Numbered from the stretch's first letter, positions 7,123 through 14,650 are shown. The stretch is 18,673 nucleotides of DNA from an uncultured Phascolarctobacterium sp. (GCF_905212365.1 NZ_CAJMEH010000041.1:1-18673), one strand, 5' to 3'. Numbers and translations are program-made. Notes: generated by a model not told the origin, from the letters alone.

Positions 7123-8256
7123 ATGCAGGCTTTGAAAGATTTGCGCACGCCCTGTTACGTTGTGGACGAGGCCAAGCTGATAAAAAATTTAGAGCTGCTG
7201 CAATATGTGCAGCAGGAAACGGGCTGCCGCATTTTGCTGGCGCAGAAATGCTTTTCTATGTTCCGTTTGTACCCGTTGATGGGGAAGTATTTGGCGGGGA
7301 CTACGGCCAGCGGCATTTACGAAGCGCGTTTAGGCCATGAGGAAATGGGCAAGGAAAACCATGTTTTCGCACCGGCCTTTAAGGACGAGGATATGCGGGA
7401 GCTGGTGCAGATTTGCGACCATGTGATTTTTAATTCGCTGGCGCAGTTTGAGAAGCATAAGGGAGTATGCGCTGCGGCTAATGTCAGCATGGGCCTGCGC
7501 ATCAACCCGGAATGCTCGACGCAGGGCGGCGAGCACGCTATTTACGACCCCTGCGCTTACGGCTCGCGGCTGGGCGTAACGCTGGCCAATTTCCCTGAGG
7601 AGCTGCCGGAGGGGATTGACGGCTTACACTTCCATACCTTATGCGAGCAAAATGCCGATGATTTAGTTGCTACCTTTAAGGCTTTTGAAAAAAGCTTCGG
7701 CAAATTCCTGCCGCAACTGAAATGGCTGAATTTGGGCGGCGGGCACCACATTACCCGCACCGATTACGATTTGCAGGCTTTGCTGGAACTGATTAAGTAT
7801 ATTAAAGCGACCTATGGCGTAGAGGTTTACCTGGAGCCGGGCGAAGCGGTGGCACTGAACGCCGGTTATTTGGTGACGGAGGTGCTGGACATTGTGCATA
7901 ACGGTCTGGATATCCTGATTTTGGACGCTTCCGCTGCCTGCCATATGCCGGATGTTTTGGAGATGCCTTACCGTCCGCCGCTGTTGGGCGGCTTTGCCGC
8001 AGGTGAAAAGCCCTATACCTATCGCTTGTCGTCCATGACCTGTCTGGCAGGCGACGTGATTGGCGATTACAGCTTTGCAGAGCCGGTGCAGGTTGGCGAT
8101 AAGCTGGTTTTTGCCGATATGGCGATTTATACTATGGTGAAGAATAACACCTTCAACGGCTTGCCACTGCCGGATATTGTGCTGCTGCGCTCCGACGGCA
8201 GCACTGAGGTGGTACGCCGTTTCGGGTATGAGGATTTTAAAGGACGTTTGTCATGA
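7123..8256 (+). CDS. nspC: carboxynorspermidine/carboxyspermidine decarboxylase
   Basis: This is a PLP decarboxylase of the alanine-racemase fold (fold-type III) that produces spermidine from carboxyspermidine. It has 377 aa, as expected for NspC. Key sites are the PLP lysine in LLAQKCFSMF (K42), the substrate region GLHFHTLCEQ (167-176), the phosphate-binding GGGHHITR (205-212), EPGEAV (238-243), and the partner-subunit cysteine in SMTCLAGDVIGDY (C307, D311). The start codon lies one base after the dehydrogenase stop and no good ribosome binding site is visible, so translation is probably coupled. Its last four bases overlap aguA (ATGA). Confidence 0.93.
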   Translation: MQALKDLRTPCYVVDEAKLIKNLELLQYVQQETGCRILLAQKCFSMFRLYPLMGKYLAGTTASGIYEARLGHEEMGKENHVFAPAFKDEDMRELVQICDHVIFNSLAQFEKHKGVCAAANVSMGLRINPECSTQGGEHAIYDPCAYGSRLGVTLANFPEELPEGIDGLHFHTLCEQNADDLVATFKAFEKSFGKFLPQLKWLNLGGGHHITRTDYDLQALLELIKYIKATYGVEVYLEPGEAVALNAGYLVTEVLDIVHNGLDILILDASAACHMPDVLEMPYRPPLLGGFAAGEKPYTYRLSSMTCLAGDVIGDYSFAEPVQVGDKLVFADMAIYTMVKNNTFNGLPLPDIVLLRSDGSTEVVRRFGYEDFKGRLS

Positions 8257-9383
8257 TCGATAAAAAATTTACGCCCAAAGGCGACGGCTTCCATATGCCG
8301 GGCGAGTTTGAACGCCATGCTGGCTGCATCATCGTCTGGCCCCAGCGCCCCGGCTCCTGGAGCTTTGGCGCGGAGAAGGCCTGCGCGGCTTTTACGGCGG
8401 TGATTAAGGCTATCGCTGCCAGCGAAAAGGTTTATGTGGCTTGCGGTCGCGAGCATTGGGCGCGGGCGGAGGCCATGCTCAGCGGCGTGGATAATGTTAC
8501 ATTGCTGCCCGTTGCAACGGACGACAGCTGGGCCCGCGATATAGGTCCCACCTTTGTGGTGCGCGATAGTGCAGGCGGCAGGCAGGTGCGCGGCGTCAAC
8601 TGGAGCTTTAACGCCTGGGGCGGCACGGTGGACGGCCTTTATCCTGACTGGCGGCAGGACGACGCTTTTGCCGCGGCTTTTGCAGATAAGGTCGGCTATG
8701 AGCTGTACGACGCAGCTCCCTTTGTGTTGGAGGGCGGTTCTATTCACTGCGACGGCGAAGGCACCGTTATGGTAACGGAAGCCTGCCTTTTGAGCGCCGG
8801 GCGCAATCCCGAACTTACTAAAGAAGAAATAGAAGAAAAATTAAAGCTTTATTTGGGCGCTAAAAAGGTGCTGTGGCTGCCGCGCGGCATTTATAATGAT
8901 GAAACCAACGAGCATGTGGATAATGTCTGCGCTTTTATCCGTCCGGGCGAGGTGGTGCTGGCGTGGACGGATAAGCAGGACGATCCTCAGTATCCCTTGA
9001 GCGAAGCCTGCCTGCGTTATTTGGAACAGGAGACGGACGCTAAAGGGCGCAGGCTGCTTGTGCATAAGCTGCCCGTTCCCGACGTGCCGGTGTGCGTCGA
9101 GGCCGACGAAGTGGCGGGCTTTGAATTTGCCGAGGGCGAGGATATGCGCGAGGCGGGGGAACGCCTGGCGGCGTCCTATGTAAATTTTTATTTCAGCAAC
9201 GACAGCGTGGTGCTGCCTGCCTTTGGCGGCGAGAATGCTGCCAGCGACGCGCGGGCGGCGGCTATTTTGGCGCGGCTGTGCCCGGAGCGTAAAATTGTGC
9301 AGCTGCCGGCGCGGGCGATTTTGACCGGCGGCGGCAACATCCATTGTATTACGCAGCAAATTCCGGAAGGAGCAGGCTTATGA
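8253..9383 (+). CDS. aguA: agmatine deiminase
   Basis: AguA hydrolyses agmatine to N-carbamoylputrescine and ammonia. It belongs to the guanidino-group modifying (PAD-like) superfamily. It has 376 aa, a normal length. Motifs: MPGEFERHAGCIIVWPQRPG near the N-terminus, the substrate-binding DDSWARDIGPTF (about 90-101), NWSFNAWGG, LEGGSIH, the catalytic histidine in NDETNEHVDN, and the nucleophilic cysteine in GGGNIHCITQQIP (C365). It starts inside the nspC stop (ATGA overlap) and ends overlapping aguB in the same way, so the three are translationally coupled. Its presence shows that putrescine is made from agmatine by the deiminase route rather than by agmatinase. Confidence 0.96.
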   Translation: MIDKKFTPKGDGFHMPGEFERHAGCIIVWPQRPGSWSFGAEKACAAFTAVIKAIAASEKVYVACGREHWARAEAMLSGVDNVTLLPVATDDSWARDIGPTFVVRDSAGGRQVRGVNWSFNAWGGTVDGLYPDWRQDDAFAAAFADKVGYELYDAAPFVLEGGSIHCDGEGTVMVTEACLLSAGRNPELTKEEIEEKLKLYLGAKKVLWLPRGIYNDETNEHVDNVCAFIRPGEVVLAWTDKQDDPQYPLSEACLRYLEQETDAKGRRLLVHKLPVPDVPVCVEADEVAGFEFAEGEDMREAGERLAASYVNFYFSNDSVVLPAFGGENAASDARAAAILARLCPERKIVQLPARAILTGGGNIHCITQQIPEGAGL

Positions 9384-10255
9384 GAAAAATTAAGGTGGCT
9401 GCGGTACAGCTGCGCTGTGCCGCGAGCGTGGAGGATAATCTGCGTCATGCCGAAGAGCTGGTGCGCAGCGCTGCGGCTCAGGGCGCGCAGCTGGTTTTGC
9501 TGCCGGAGCTGTGGGAACGGCTCTATTTTTGTCAGGAGCGCCGTTATGAGTATTACCAGTACGCGCTGCCGCTGGCAGAAAATCCTGCGGTGCAGCTGGG
9601 GCGGCGCTTGGCGCAGGAGCTGCAGATTGTTCTGCCCATCAGCTTTTTTGAGCGGGACGTAAATCAGCTGTATAATTCCATCGCCTGCGTCGACGCGGGC
9701 GGCGAGGTGCTGGGCGTGTACCGCAAAACGCATATTCCCGACGATCATTTTTATCAGGAAAAATTTTACTTCAAACCGGGCAACACCGGCTTTAAGGCTT
9801 TTGCGACCCGTTACGGCAAAATCGGCATCGGCATTTGCTGGGACCAATGGTTCAGCGAAACGGCGCGCTGTCTGGCGTTGGGCGGCGCGGAGCTGCTGCT
9901 GTATCCTACGGCTATCGGCTCGGAGCCTATTTTGGCAACGGACAGTATGCCCCATTGGCGGCGGGTGATGCAGGGCCATAGCGCGGCGAATTTAATGCCG
10001 GTAATTGCGGCTAACCGTATCGGCTTGGAGCGGGTGGAGCCCTGCGAGGCTAACGGCGGCCAGCGTTCGGCTTTGGAATTTTACGGCTCCTCCTTTATGA
10101 CGGACGGCACGGGCGCGCTGGTGCAGGACGCCAGCCGCGACCGGGAGGAAATTTTGCTGACAGAATACGATTTGGACGCTTTGGCGGAGGATCGTTTGAG
10201 CTGGGGCTTGTTCCGCGACCGGCGGCCGGAATGCTATCAGGCTATCGTGAAGTAA
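9380..10255 (+). CDS. aguB: N-carbamoylputrescine amidase
   Basis: This nitrilase-superfamily enzyme hydrolyses N-carbamoylputrescine to putrescine, CO2 and ammonia. It has 291 aa. The Glu-Lys-Cys triad is complete: E43 in LLPELWE, K116 in VYRKTHIPDD, C153 in GICWDQWF. The C-terminal SWGLFRDRRPECY is typical of AguB. The start at 9380 is chosen because AAGGAG (9367-9372) lies 7 nt upstream and it forms an ATGA overlap with aguA; an in-frame upstream ATG at 9344 has no such support. It is the last gene of the operon. No clear terminator follows within the next 100 bases. Confidence 0.96.
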   Translation: MRKIKVAAVQLRCAASVEDNLRHAEELVRSAAAQGAQLVLLPELWERLYFCQERRYEYYQYALPLAENPAVQLGRRLAQELQIVLPISFFERDVNQLYNSIACVDAGGEVLGVYRKTHIPDDHFYQEKFYFKPGNTGFKAFATRYGKIGIGICWDQWFSETARCLALGGAELLLYPTAIGSEPILATDSMPHWRRVMQGHSAANLMPVIAANRIGLERVEPCEANGGQRSALEFYGSSFMTDGTGALVQDASRDREEILLTEYDLDALAEDRLSWGLFRDRRPECYQAIVK

Positions 10256-10359
10256 ATAAATTGCAGGTTAAAATGTCTGCGGGTATAGGCGCGAATGCAG
10301 CCTTTATCCGCAGGCGTTTTGCTTTCCTAAAGAAATTTGTAGGCAAAATAAACGTTCTA

Positions 10360-10368
10360 TGCTATAAT
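10360..10368 (+). promoter_or_regulatory. extended -10 promoter for the membrane protein gene
   Basis: TGC-TATAAT (10360-10368) is a perfect extended -10 with no well-placed -35 (TTGTAG lies 20 bp upstream). The start would be near 10375, next to the inverted repeat at 10379-10392. The rest of 10256-10359 shows nothing recognisable. Confidence 0.6.
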
Positions 10369-10378
10369 ATACCCATAT

Positions 10379-10392
10379 TGACTTATCAGTCA
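10379..10392. promoter_or_regulatory. inverted repeat TGACT-N4-AGTCA (candidate operator, site 1)
   Basis: TGACT-TATC-AGTCA lies just downstream of the -10 and covers the predicted transcription start, a classic repressor position. The same half-sites with the same 4-bp spacing recur at 11617-11630. The pattern resembles TetR-family operators, but no regulator gene is in the window. Confidence 0.45.
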
Positions 10393-10409
10393 GTGAAGGA
10401 TGGAGAAGA

Positions 10410-11003
10410 ATGTTTCGTAAGGATACTTGGTTTAAAGCAGGTTGGTGTTATTTTATTGTCATGTTCGCTTTGGAGGCGATATTGCCGGAGTGGGTTGGCA
10501 ATGAGAACGGAATTATTGAAAATTTGCAGATGCTGTGGCTTTTTGGCGGCCTGTATTATTGTTATAAAATGCGAAGGTGTCCGCAGGAAAATTGGGGGGG
10601 TAGAGCTCTTTCTTTGTGGAATGCGGGCATGATTTATTATTTTCTGTTAATTATGCGCGAGGTCAACTGGGGCCGCGTGTTTTTTTCGGGAGCGAACGGC
10701 GGCAGCATCCAATATAGTGAAATGGAATTATATGGCCAGCTGGTACATCCCATGGTCGCGGTTTTGATTCTGGCTTTATTGGTTGCGCTGTATAAGGCGA
10801 AGGTTTGGCGGGCGCTGGCGTTCGTTAAGCTGCCTGCTAAATCCTTTGTTTTGCTGCTGCTCTTTATTTTTATGTCCTGGGTTGGCGAGAAAGCAGCTTT
10901 CAGCGGTTTCCACGGGCAGGTTGGCGAGGAGCTGGCGGAATTTGGCGCGTATATGATGATGTATGTTTTGGTGCGCGATATGGGCGGGCGTTTGCTTAAA
11001 TAG
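10410..11003 (+). CDS. uncharacterised polytopic membrane protein
   Basis: I do not recognise the family. The 197-aa protein has about six hydrophobic segments (residues 10-29, 36-54, 66-83, 110-128, 144-160, 174-190). Polar residues that stand out at membrane edges are ENGIIENLQ (32-39), REVNWGR (83-89), GEKAAFSGFHG (159-169) and GEELAEFGAY (172-181). The recurrent acidic residues beside helices and the RE..WGR motif suggest a conserved functional site, not just an anchor. The ribosome binding site is GGAGAAG just before ATG. It stands alone: promoter upstream, terminator downstream, convergent with the thioesterase gene. Confidence 0.8.
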   Translation: MFRKDTWFKAGWCYFIVMFALEAILPEWVGNENGIIENLQMLWLFGGLYYCYKMRRCPQENWGGRALSLWNAGMIYYFLLIMREVNWGRVFFSGANGGSIQYSEMELYGQLVHPMVAVLILALLVALYKAKVWRALAFVKLPAKSFVLLLLFIFMSWVGEKAAFSGFHGQVGEELAEFGAYMMMYVLVRDMGGRLLK

Positions 11004-11012
11004 TTAAAAGAA

Positions 11013-11045
11013 AAATCCTGTACTTGTGATACAAGCACAGGATTT
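11013..11045. terminator. bidirectional terminator between convergent genes
   Basis: AAATCCTGT and ACAGGATTT enclose CTTGT-GAT-ACAAG with one A-C mismatch: about 14 paired bases. An A-run lies on the left (aaaagaaaaa) and T's on the right, so it can end transcription of both the membrane protein gene and the minus-strand thioesterase gene. Confidence 0.8.
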
Positions 11046-11065
11046 AATCATGTTTTGCCGGGCTT

Positions 11066-11452
11066 TTACTGCTTTGCTTTCGCCATAAATTTGGCGTTGT
11101 TGATGACAAAGCGTTCATGGGAGCCTTTGCCGATGACGCCTTTGCTATCTTTAGCTTCGACGCTGAAGGTCAGCTTACGGCCTTCTACCGCAGTAAGCGT
11201 TGCTGTTGCCGTTACCGTATCGCCTAAGGCGGTAGCACGGTCGTGCGTAATATTCAGGCTGACGCCTACGGTGCCGCTGCCATTTTCTAAATGGCCGTTA
11301 ACGGCGGCGCAGGCCGCTTCCTCCATCAAAGCGCACATGGACGGCGTGGCAAAAACTTTCAGATTGCCGCTTTTCATAGCGGCGGCGGTGTTGGCGTCGG
11401 TAACGGCGGTTACGGCGGAGCCTGTAAGGCCCGTCTGCAAAACTTCTGGCAT
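11066..11452 (-). CDS. FlK-like hotdog thioesterase
   Basis: The 128-aa single-domain protein resembles the thioesterase group that includes fluoroacetyl-CoA thioesterase FlK. The expected triad is present with exactly FlK's spacing: T36 (FATPSM), E44 (LMEEAA), H70 (NITHDRAT); FlK uses T42, E50, H76. The helix ALMEEAACAAV and the strands TATATLTAVEGRKLTFSVEA and GVIGKGSHERFVI are typical hotdog elements. The true substrate is probably a small acyl-CoA or is unknown; fluoroacetate detoxification is not implied. It has its own promoter (11532-11560, minus strand) and a weak AGAAGG-type ribosome binding site. Confidence 0.85.
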   Translation of the reverse strand: MPEVLQTGLTGSAVTAVTDANTAAAMKSGNLKVFATPSMCALMEEAACAAVNGHLENGSGTVGVSLNITHDRATALGDTVTATATLTAVEGRKLTFSVEAKDSKGVIGKGSHERFVINNAKFMAKAKQ

Positions 11453-11531
11453 ATTAGGAACCTTCTTTCTTTTAGATAATTAGCGGGTAAGCAAAGCAGC
11501 CAAAGCTTATGCTTGGTGATGTCTGCAATCA

Positions 11532-11560
11532 ATTATACCGTACCTCAGGCATGGATTCAA
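11532..11560 (-). promoter_or_regulatory. promoter of the thioesterase gene
   Basis: On the minus strand, TTGAAT (11560-11555), a 17-bp spacer and TATAAT (11537-11532) form a strong sigma70-type promoter about 80 nt upstream of the start codon. Confidence 0.75.
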
Positions 11561-11616
11561 TATTGCAATTACCTGTTATGAAATTATGGCGGACGACGGA
11601 TAGGAGAGCAGGAAAT

Positions 11617-11630
11617 TGACTGTTCAGTCA
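11617..11630. promoter_or_regulatory. inverted repeat TGACT-N4-AGTCA (candidate operator, site 2)
   Basis: TGACT-GTTC-AGTCA lies between the divergent thioesterase gene and the secreted-protein gene, about 43 bp upstream of the latter's -10. It has the same half-sites and spacing as 10379-10392. Which gene it controls is unclear. Confidence 0.45.
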
Positions 11631-11669
11631 GAAAAAATTTCTGAAATACTGTCTTTTACTGCGGTTTTG

Positions 11670-11678
11670 TGCTACAAT
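11670..11678 (+). promoter_or_regulatory. extended -10 promoter of secreted-protein gene 1
   Basis: TGC-TACAAT (11670-11678) resembles the extended -10 at 10360. No good -35 is seen at 17 bp. The start codon is 47 nt downstream, with GGAGG just before it. Confidence 0.5.
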
Positions 11679-11725
11679 AAGTATGTATTTTAGCATTTAC
11701 TAATAATGCGTCTGGAGGAATTAAA

Positions 11726-12274
11726 ATGAAAAAACTGTATCGCTATTTGTTGATGGCTGTTATGGCTCTGTGCTTCAGCGTTCCTTGTTTTGGCGCGGCA
11801 GAAGCAGCCGGTATTGCGTTGATTCCCCTGATTAATAATGTTCAGGGCGATGAGCTGGCAAATCAAGTGTTTTATAAAAATGCTATTGCCGCTATCAATG
11901 CTAAAAAAGGCTTCTACATGGTAGAAAACGATAAGCTGACCGCTGTTATCGACGCCGCTAAGATTGGCAATAAGGTTCCTAATGCTGCAACCCTAGCTAA
12001 AATCGCTAAGGACGGCGACGTGGACATCGTTATTGCTATTCAGCTGGACAAGCTGAAGGATAGTATTATCGATTCCAGCGAAGAGCGCAAGCTGCAGCTG
12101 GATTTGCAGGGCTACGCCGTTTCTTATAATAAGCTGACCGGCAAAGCCTACGAGCACCGCCTGTACAACGACAAGGTTATTCCCGAAGCCTTGACCAGCC
12201 GTTGGGATTGGGTACACGAAGAGTGGGGCCGTACTGTGCGCGTAGAAATCGACCGTATGCTGCGCGACAAATAA
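11726..12274 (+). CDS. secreted 182-aa protein, copy 1 (CsgG/LpoB-like fold suspected)
   Basis: It has a Sec signal peptide (basic MKKLYRY, hydrophobic core, probable cleavage around AAEA, residues 24-27) and no lipobox. The mature part begins AGIALIPLINNV and continues with KGFYMVENDKLTAVID (61-76) and DGDVDIVIAIQL (96-107). This order of strand, helix, 'v.e.d.l' and 'DIVI' resembles the N-terminal domains of CsgG, LpoB and TolB-type periplasmic proteins; that is inference from pattern only. The C-terminus has TSRWDWVHEEWGR. A second copy at 14089 is the same length and about 60% identical (109 of 182 by hand count, no gaps). Each copy precedes an OmpM-like porin, which suggests an envelope role. 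The ribosome binding site is GGAGG. Confidence 0.85.
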   Translation: MKKLYRYLLMAVMALCFSVPCFGAAEAAGIALIPLINNVQGDELANQVFYKNAIAAINAKKGFYMVENDKLTAVIDAAKIGNKVPNAATLAKIAKDGDVDIVIAIQLDKLKDSIIDSSEERKLQLDLQGYAVSYNKLTGKAYEHRLYNDKVIPEALTSRWDWVHEEWGRTVRVEIDRMLRDK

Positions 12275-12299
12275 AAAAATAAACGCATCATTTTTTTCA

Positions 12300-12327
12300 G
12301 GGGCCGCTGCGGCGGCCTCTTTTTTTA
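12300..12327 (+). terminator. intrinsic terminator after secreted-protein gene 1
   Basis: An 8-bp GC-rich stem (12300-12307 with 12312-12319, one G-U) closes a TGCG loop and is followed by eight T's. It separates this gene from the porin downstream. Confidence 0.85.
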
Positions 12328-12490
12328 CGCTTTGCTTAACGAGCTTGGCCTTACGCGCTGATGTGCGCGTTTTGCGGACAGAAAGAGGGGCGTCTGTATT
12401 TTACAATGCGGATAAATTCCTAATTGTGCATAAATTATGTATAGAGGTACACTGTCACGCGAAAATAAATTGTATACATGCGTCAAGGAC

Positions 12491-12519
12491 TTGCGCACAA
12501 TACTAAAGTGTGTTACAAT
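12491..12519 (+). promoter_or_regulatory. promoter of ompM-like gene 1
   Basis: TTGCGC (12491-12496), a 17-bp spacer and TACAAT (12514-12519) predict a start near 12526 and a leader of about 170 nt. The stretch 12328-12490 upstream shows no gene and no further clear signal. Confidence 0.7.
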
Positions 12520-12579
12520 AACTCCATAAAAATTTTACATTAGCTTTAATAATAGCAGGCTGAAGGCGTATTGGCGGGA

Positions 12580-12660
12580 GTAAAGTAGAGGAAACAAGGC
12601 AACTCTTACGGAAAACTGCTGATGTGCATTTGGCAGGCGAAAGCTAAAGCGCAGGTAAGA
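12580..12660 (+). promoter_or_regulatory. conserved porin leader element, copy 1
   Basis: AGGAAACAAGGCAACT (12589-12604) is bracketed by GTAA (12580-12583) and TTAC (12606-12609), followed by GGCAGG (12632-12637) and GCTAAAGC (12643-12650). The same ordered blocks occur in the leader of the second porin gene (14950-15024). In this copy TCTTAC (12604-12609) can instead pair with GTAAGA (12655-12660), giving two exclusive folds. A structured 5'-UTR regulator is inferred. Confidence 0.5.
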
Positions 12661-12695
12661 TTTTTAAATCACACCCCAAAATGGAGGAATTAACA

Positions 12696-13934
12696 ATGAA
12701 AAAATCTTTAGTTTTAGCAATGGCTATGGCGCTGGGCGTAACCGCTTCCGCTTACGCTGCCAATCCGTTTAGCGACGTGCCCGCAGGCCACTGGGCTTAT
12801 GACAGCGTAAACAAGCTGGCTGCTGCCGGCGTAATTGACGGCTACGGCGACGCTACCTTTGGCGGCGATAAGCTGATGACTCGTTATGAAATGGCGCAAA
12901 TCGTAGCGAAAGCAATGGCCAAAGGCGCTAACGTAGATAAGCTGGCAGCTGAATTTGCCGACGAGCTGGATACTTTGGGCGTTCGTGTTGCTAACCTGGA
13001 AAAGAAAGCTGACAACGTAAAAATTACCGGTCAAGCCCGTTTCCGTTATCAATCCCATGAAAATGGCGATGATAAAGGCGACCTGCGTTCCCGTTTGTGG
13101 ATTGCTGGCCAGGTAAACGACGACTGGACCTACACCGCTATGCTGCAAAATACTCAAAACTTTGATAACGATAACGGCGATGAAAAAACCGAGTTCCTTC
13201 GTGCTTATGTAGATGGCCGTATCGGCGGTTTGCAAGTACATGCAGGCCGTTGGGACGAAGTTACCTCCACCGGCGCTATCCTCGATTCTTATGTAGATGG
13301 CGTAAAAGTTTCTTATGGCGATAAAGTAAAGGTTTATGGTATCGCAGCTAAAGCTGCTGACTACGACGCTATTGATGGCGGCTTGACTTATGACGAGGGC
13401 GATCGTCTTTATGTTGCAGGTGTAGAAGCTAATGTTGGCGTTGTGAACGGTTACTTTAACTATTTCAAAGCTGATAATGCTGCAACTGATCCTAAATTTG
13501 ACAAAGATGGCGCTCTTGATAAAGGTAAGTCCGCTTTTGATTCTAAAGAAATTTATAATGTAGGTATTTCCTTGGACGTAGCTAAGGATTTGAACCTGGC
13601 TTACGAATATATGTGGAGCGACAAGAAATACAACAAGAAAGTTTCCAAAGACGGCTTTGTTGCAACTCTGGCTTACAAAGGCGCTGACGCTGAGGTAGCA
13701 AATACTTGGGGCGTACATGCTTCTTACTACGATCAACCGATTAACGCTATCCTGTCCCCGACCTACGACGCCACTTTGTTCTTGGATGAAGGCGGTTACA
13801 AAGGCTGGAGCGCAGGCGTTGATTACACTTTAGCTAAGAACATTCAACTGTGCGTAAACTACTACGACACCGAAGCTAAGATTGGCAATAACGACGACCA
13901 ATCCGTCTTCACCGAATTGTTCTTCTTCTTCTGA
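12696..13934 (+). CDS. OmpM-like SLH-domain porin, copy 1
   Basis: This is an outer-membrane beta-barrel protein with an N-terminal peptidoglycan-binding SLH domain, as in OmpM of Negativicutes. It has 412 aa. A signal peptide (1-21, cleavage AYA|ANPF) is followed by one SLH domain (about 23-80: NPFSDVPAGHWAYDSVNKLA, GVIDGYGD, LMTRYEMAQIVAKAM). A short predicted coiled coil (KLAAEFADELDTLGVRVANL, 82-101) leads to a barrel of about 300 residues with alternating strands. The first 112 residues differ from copy 2 at only three positions, while the barrels have diverged. The start at 12696 is fixed by GGAGG (12683-12687); the upstream ATG at 12681 overlaps that site. The C-terminus ends FFFF from a (TTC)4 run, unlike the usual pattern. 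Confidence 0.93.
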   Translation: MKKSLVLAMAMALGVTASAYAANPFSDVPAGHWAYDSVNKLAAAGVIDGYGDATFGGDKLMTRYEMAQIVAKAMAKGANVDKLAAEFADELDTLGVRVANLEKKADNVKITGQARFRYQSHENGDDKGDLRSRLWIAGQVNDDWTYTAMLQNTQNFDNDNGDEKTEFLRAYVDGRIGGLQVHAGRWDEVTSTGAILDSYVDGVKVSYGDKVKVYGIAAKAADYDAIDGGLTYDEGDRLYVAGVEANVGVVNGYFNYFKADNAATDPKFDKDGALDKGKSAFDSKEIYNVGISLDVAKDLNLAYEYMWSDKKYNKKVSKDGFVATLAYKGADAEVANTWGVHASYYDQPINAILSPTYDATLFLDEGGYKGWSAGVDYTLAKNIQLCVNYYDTEAKIGNNDDQSVFTELFFFF

Positions 13935-13953
13935 TAACTATTAGAAGCTTACA

Positions 13954-13982
13954 AAAAGGACTGCTGCGGCAGTCCTTTTTTG
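13954..13982 (+). terminator. intrinsic terminator after ompM-like gene 1
   Basis: An 11-bp stem AAAAGGACTGC/GCAGTCCTTTT (13954-13964, 13969-13979) has a TGCG loop, and the run of T's continues to 13981. Confidence 0.9.
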
Positions 13983-14047
13983 TACCATGCCGCGCGTTGG
14001 CGTTGTGAAATTTTCGCCTGGCTGTGGGCGGCGGGGCGGGTTTATGT

Positions 14048-14053
14048 TACAAT
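14048..14053 (+). promoter_or_regulatory. -10 element of secreted-protein gene 2
   Basis: TACAAT (14048-14053) lies 35 nt before the start codon; no convincing -35 is visible. AAGGAGG (14074-14080) is the ribosome binding site, with 8 nt to ATG. Confidence 0.45.
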
Positions 14054-14088
14054 AGAAGAAACATAATTTACTCAAGGAGGATTCGTTT

Positions 14089-14637
14089 ATGAGAAAAGTA
14101 TTGCGCTGCTTATTGCTGACGCTGATGACGCTGTGCTTCAGCCTGCCTGCTTTGGGCGCCGCCGAAGCGGCAACGGTGGCGTTGCTGCCCTTAATCAACA
14201 ACGTGGCTGGCGACGAATTAGCGGCTCAGATTTATTACAAGGAAGCTATTAACGCTTTGAAAAGCAAAAAGGGCTTTGTGCTGGTGGAAAACGACGCGCT
14301 GACCGCCGCTATAGAAAAGGCCGGCGTGGGCAATGCCGTGCCCGGTCAGGCCGCTTTAGCTCAAATCGCCAGGGACGGCGATGTGGACATTGTTTTCGCT
14401 TTGCAGCTGGACGAATTGAGCAAGCGCGAACGCCAACTGCCGGGCGAGCGAATTGCCAAGCTGAATTTGCAGGGCAAGGCTGTGGCGTACAACCGTCTGA
14501 ACGGCGCTTTCTACGAGCATAAGCTCAAGAGCGATAAGGAAATCGACGTTAGCCTGACGGCTCGTTGGGACTGGAAGCACGAGGAGTTTGGACGCGCTGT
14601 GCGCCAGGAAATAGACCGGGCGCTGCGGGAAAAATAA
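14089..14637 (+). CDS. secreted 182-aa protein, copy 2
   Basis: It is a paralogue of the protein at 11726 with identical length and no gaps (about 60% identity). The signal peptide is MRKVLRCLLLTLM followed by LCFSLPALGAAEA. Best-conserved blocks between copies are PLINNV-GDELA (34-45), VENDxLTA (66-73), DGDVDIV (96-102) and RWDWxHEE (159-166), which probably mark the functional surface. Residues about 111-120 differ completely and look like a surface loop. As with copy 1, an OmpM-like porin gene follows behind a terminator and its own promoter. A CsgG/LpoB-like fold is only a suspicion. Confidence 0.85.
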   Translation: MRKVLRCLLLTLMTLCFSLPALGAAEAATVALLPLINNVAGDELAAQIYYKEAINALKSKKGFVLVENDALTAAIEKAGVGNAVPGQAALAQIARDGDVDIVFALQLDELSKRERQLPGERIAKLNLQGKAVAYNRLNGAFYEHKLKSDKEIDVSLTARWDWKHEEFGRAVRQEIDRALREK

Positions 14638-14650
14638 AATGCAAAGTACG

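Noticed and set aside
6381..7148. 255-aa open frame on the minus strand opposite the dehydrogenase
   Set aside because: The plus strand encodes a complete, well-matched family member; the antisense frame has no recognisable motif or start signal.
9344..9379. Upstream ATG start for aguB at 9344
   Set aside because: The ATG at 9380 has AAGGAG at the right distance and gives the normal MRKIKVAAVQ amino terminus; the 12 extra residues overlap aguA without support.
12526..12695. c-di-GMP, cobalamin, SAM or fluoride riboswitch in the porin leaders
   Set aside because: Short stretches (for example GCTGATG or GGCAAC) recall these classes, but the defining conserved cores are absent by eye.
12714..13736. 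340-aa open frame on the minus strand opposite porin 1
   Set aside because: It is the antisense shadow of a clear SLH porin, with no ribosome binding site and an isoleucine/valine/serine-rich nonsense composition. A similar shadow lies opposite porin 2.
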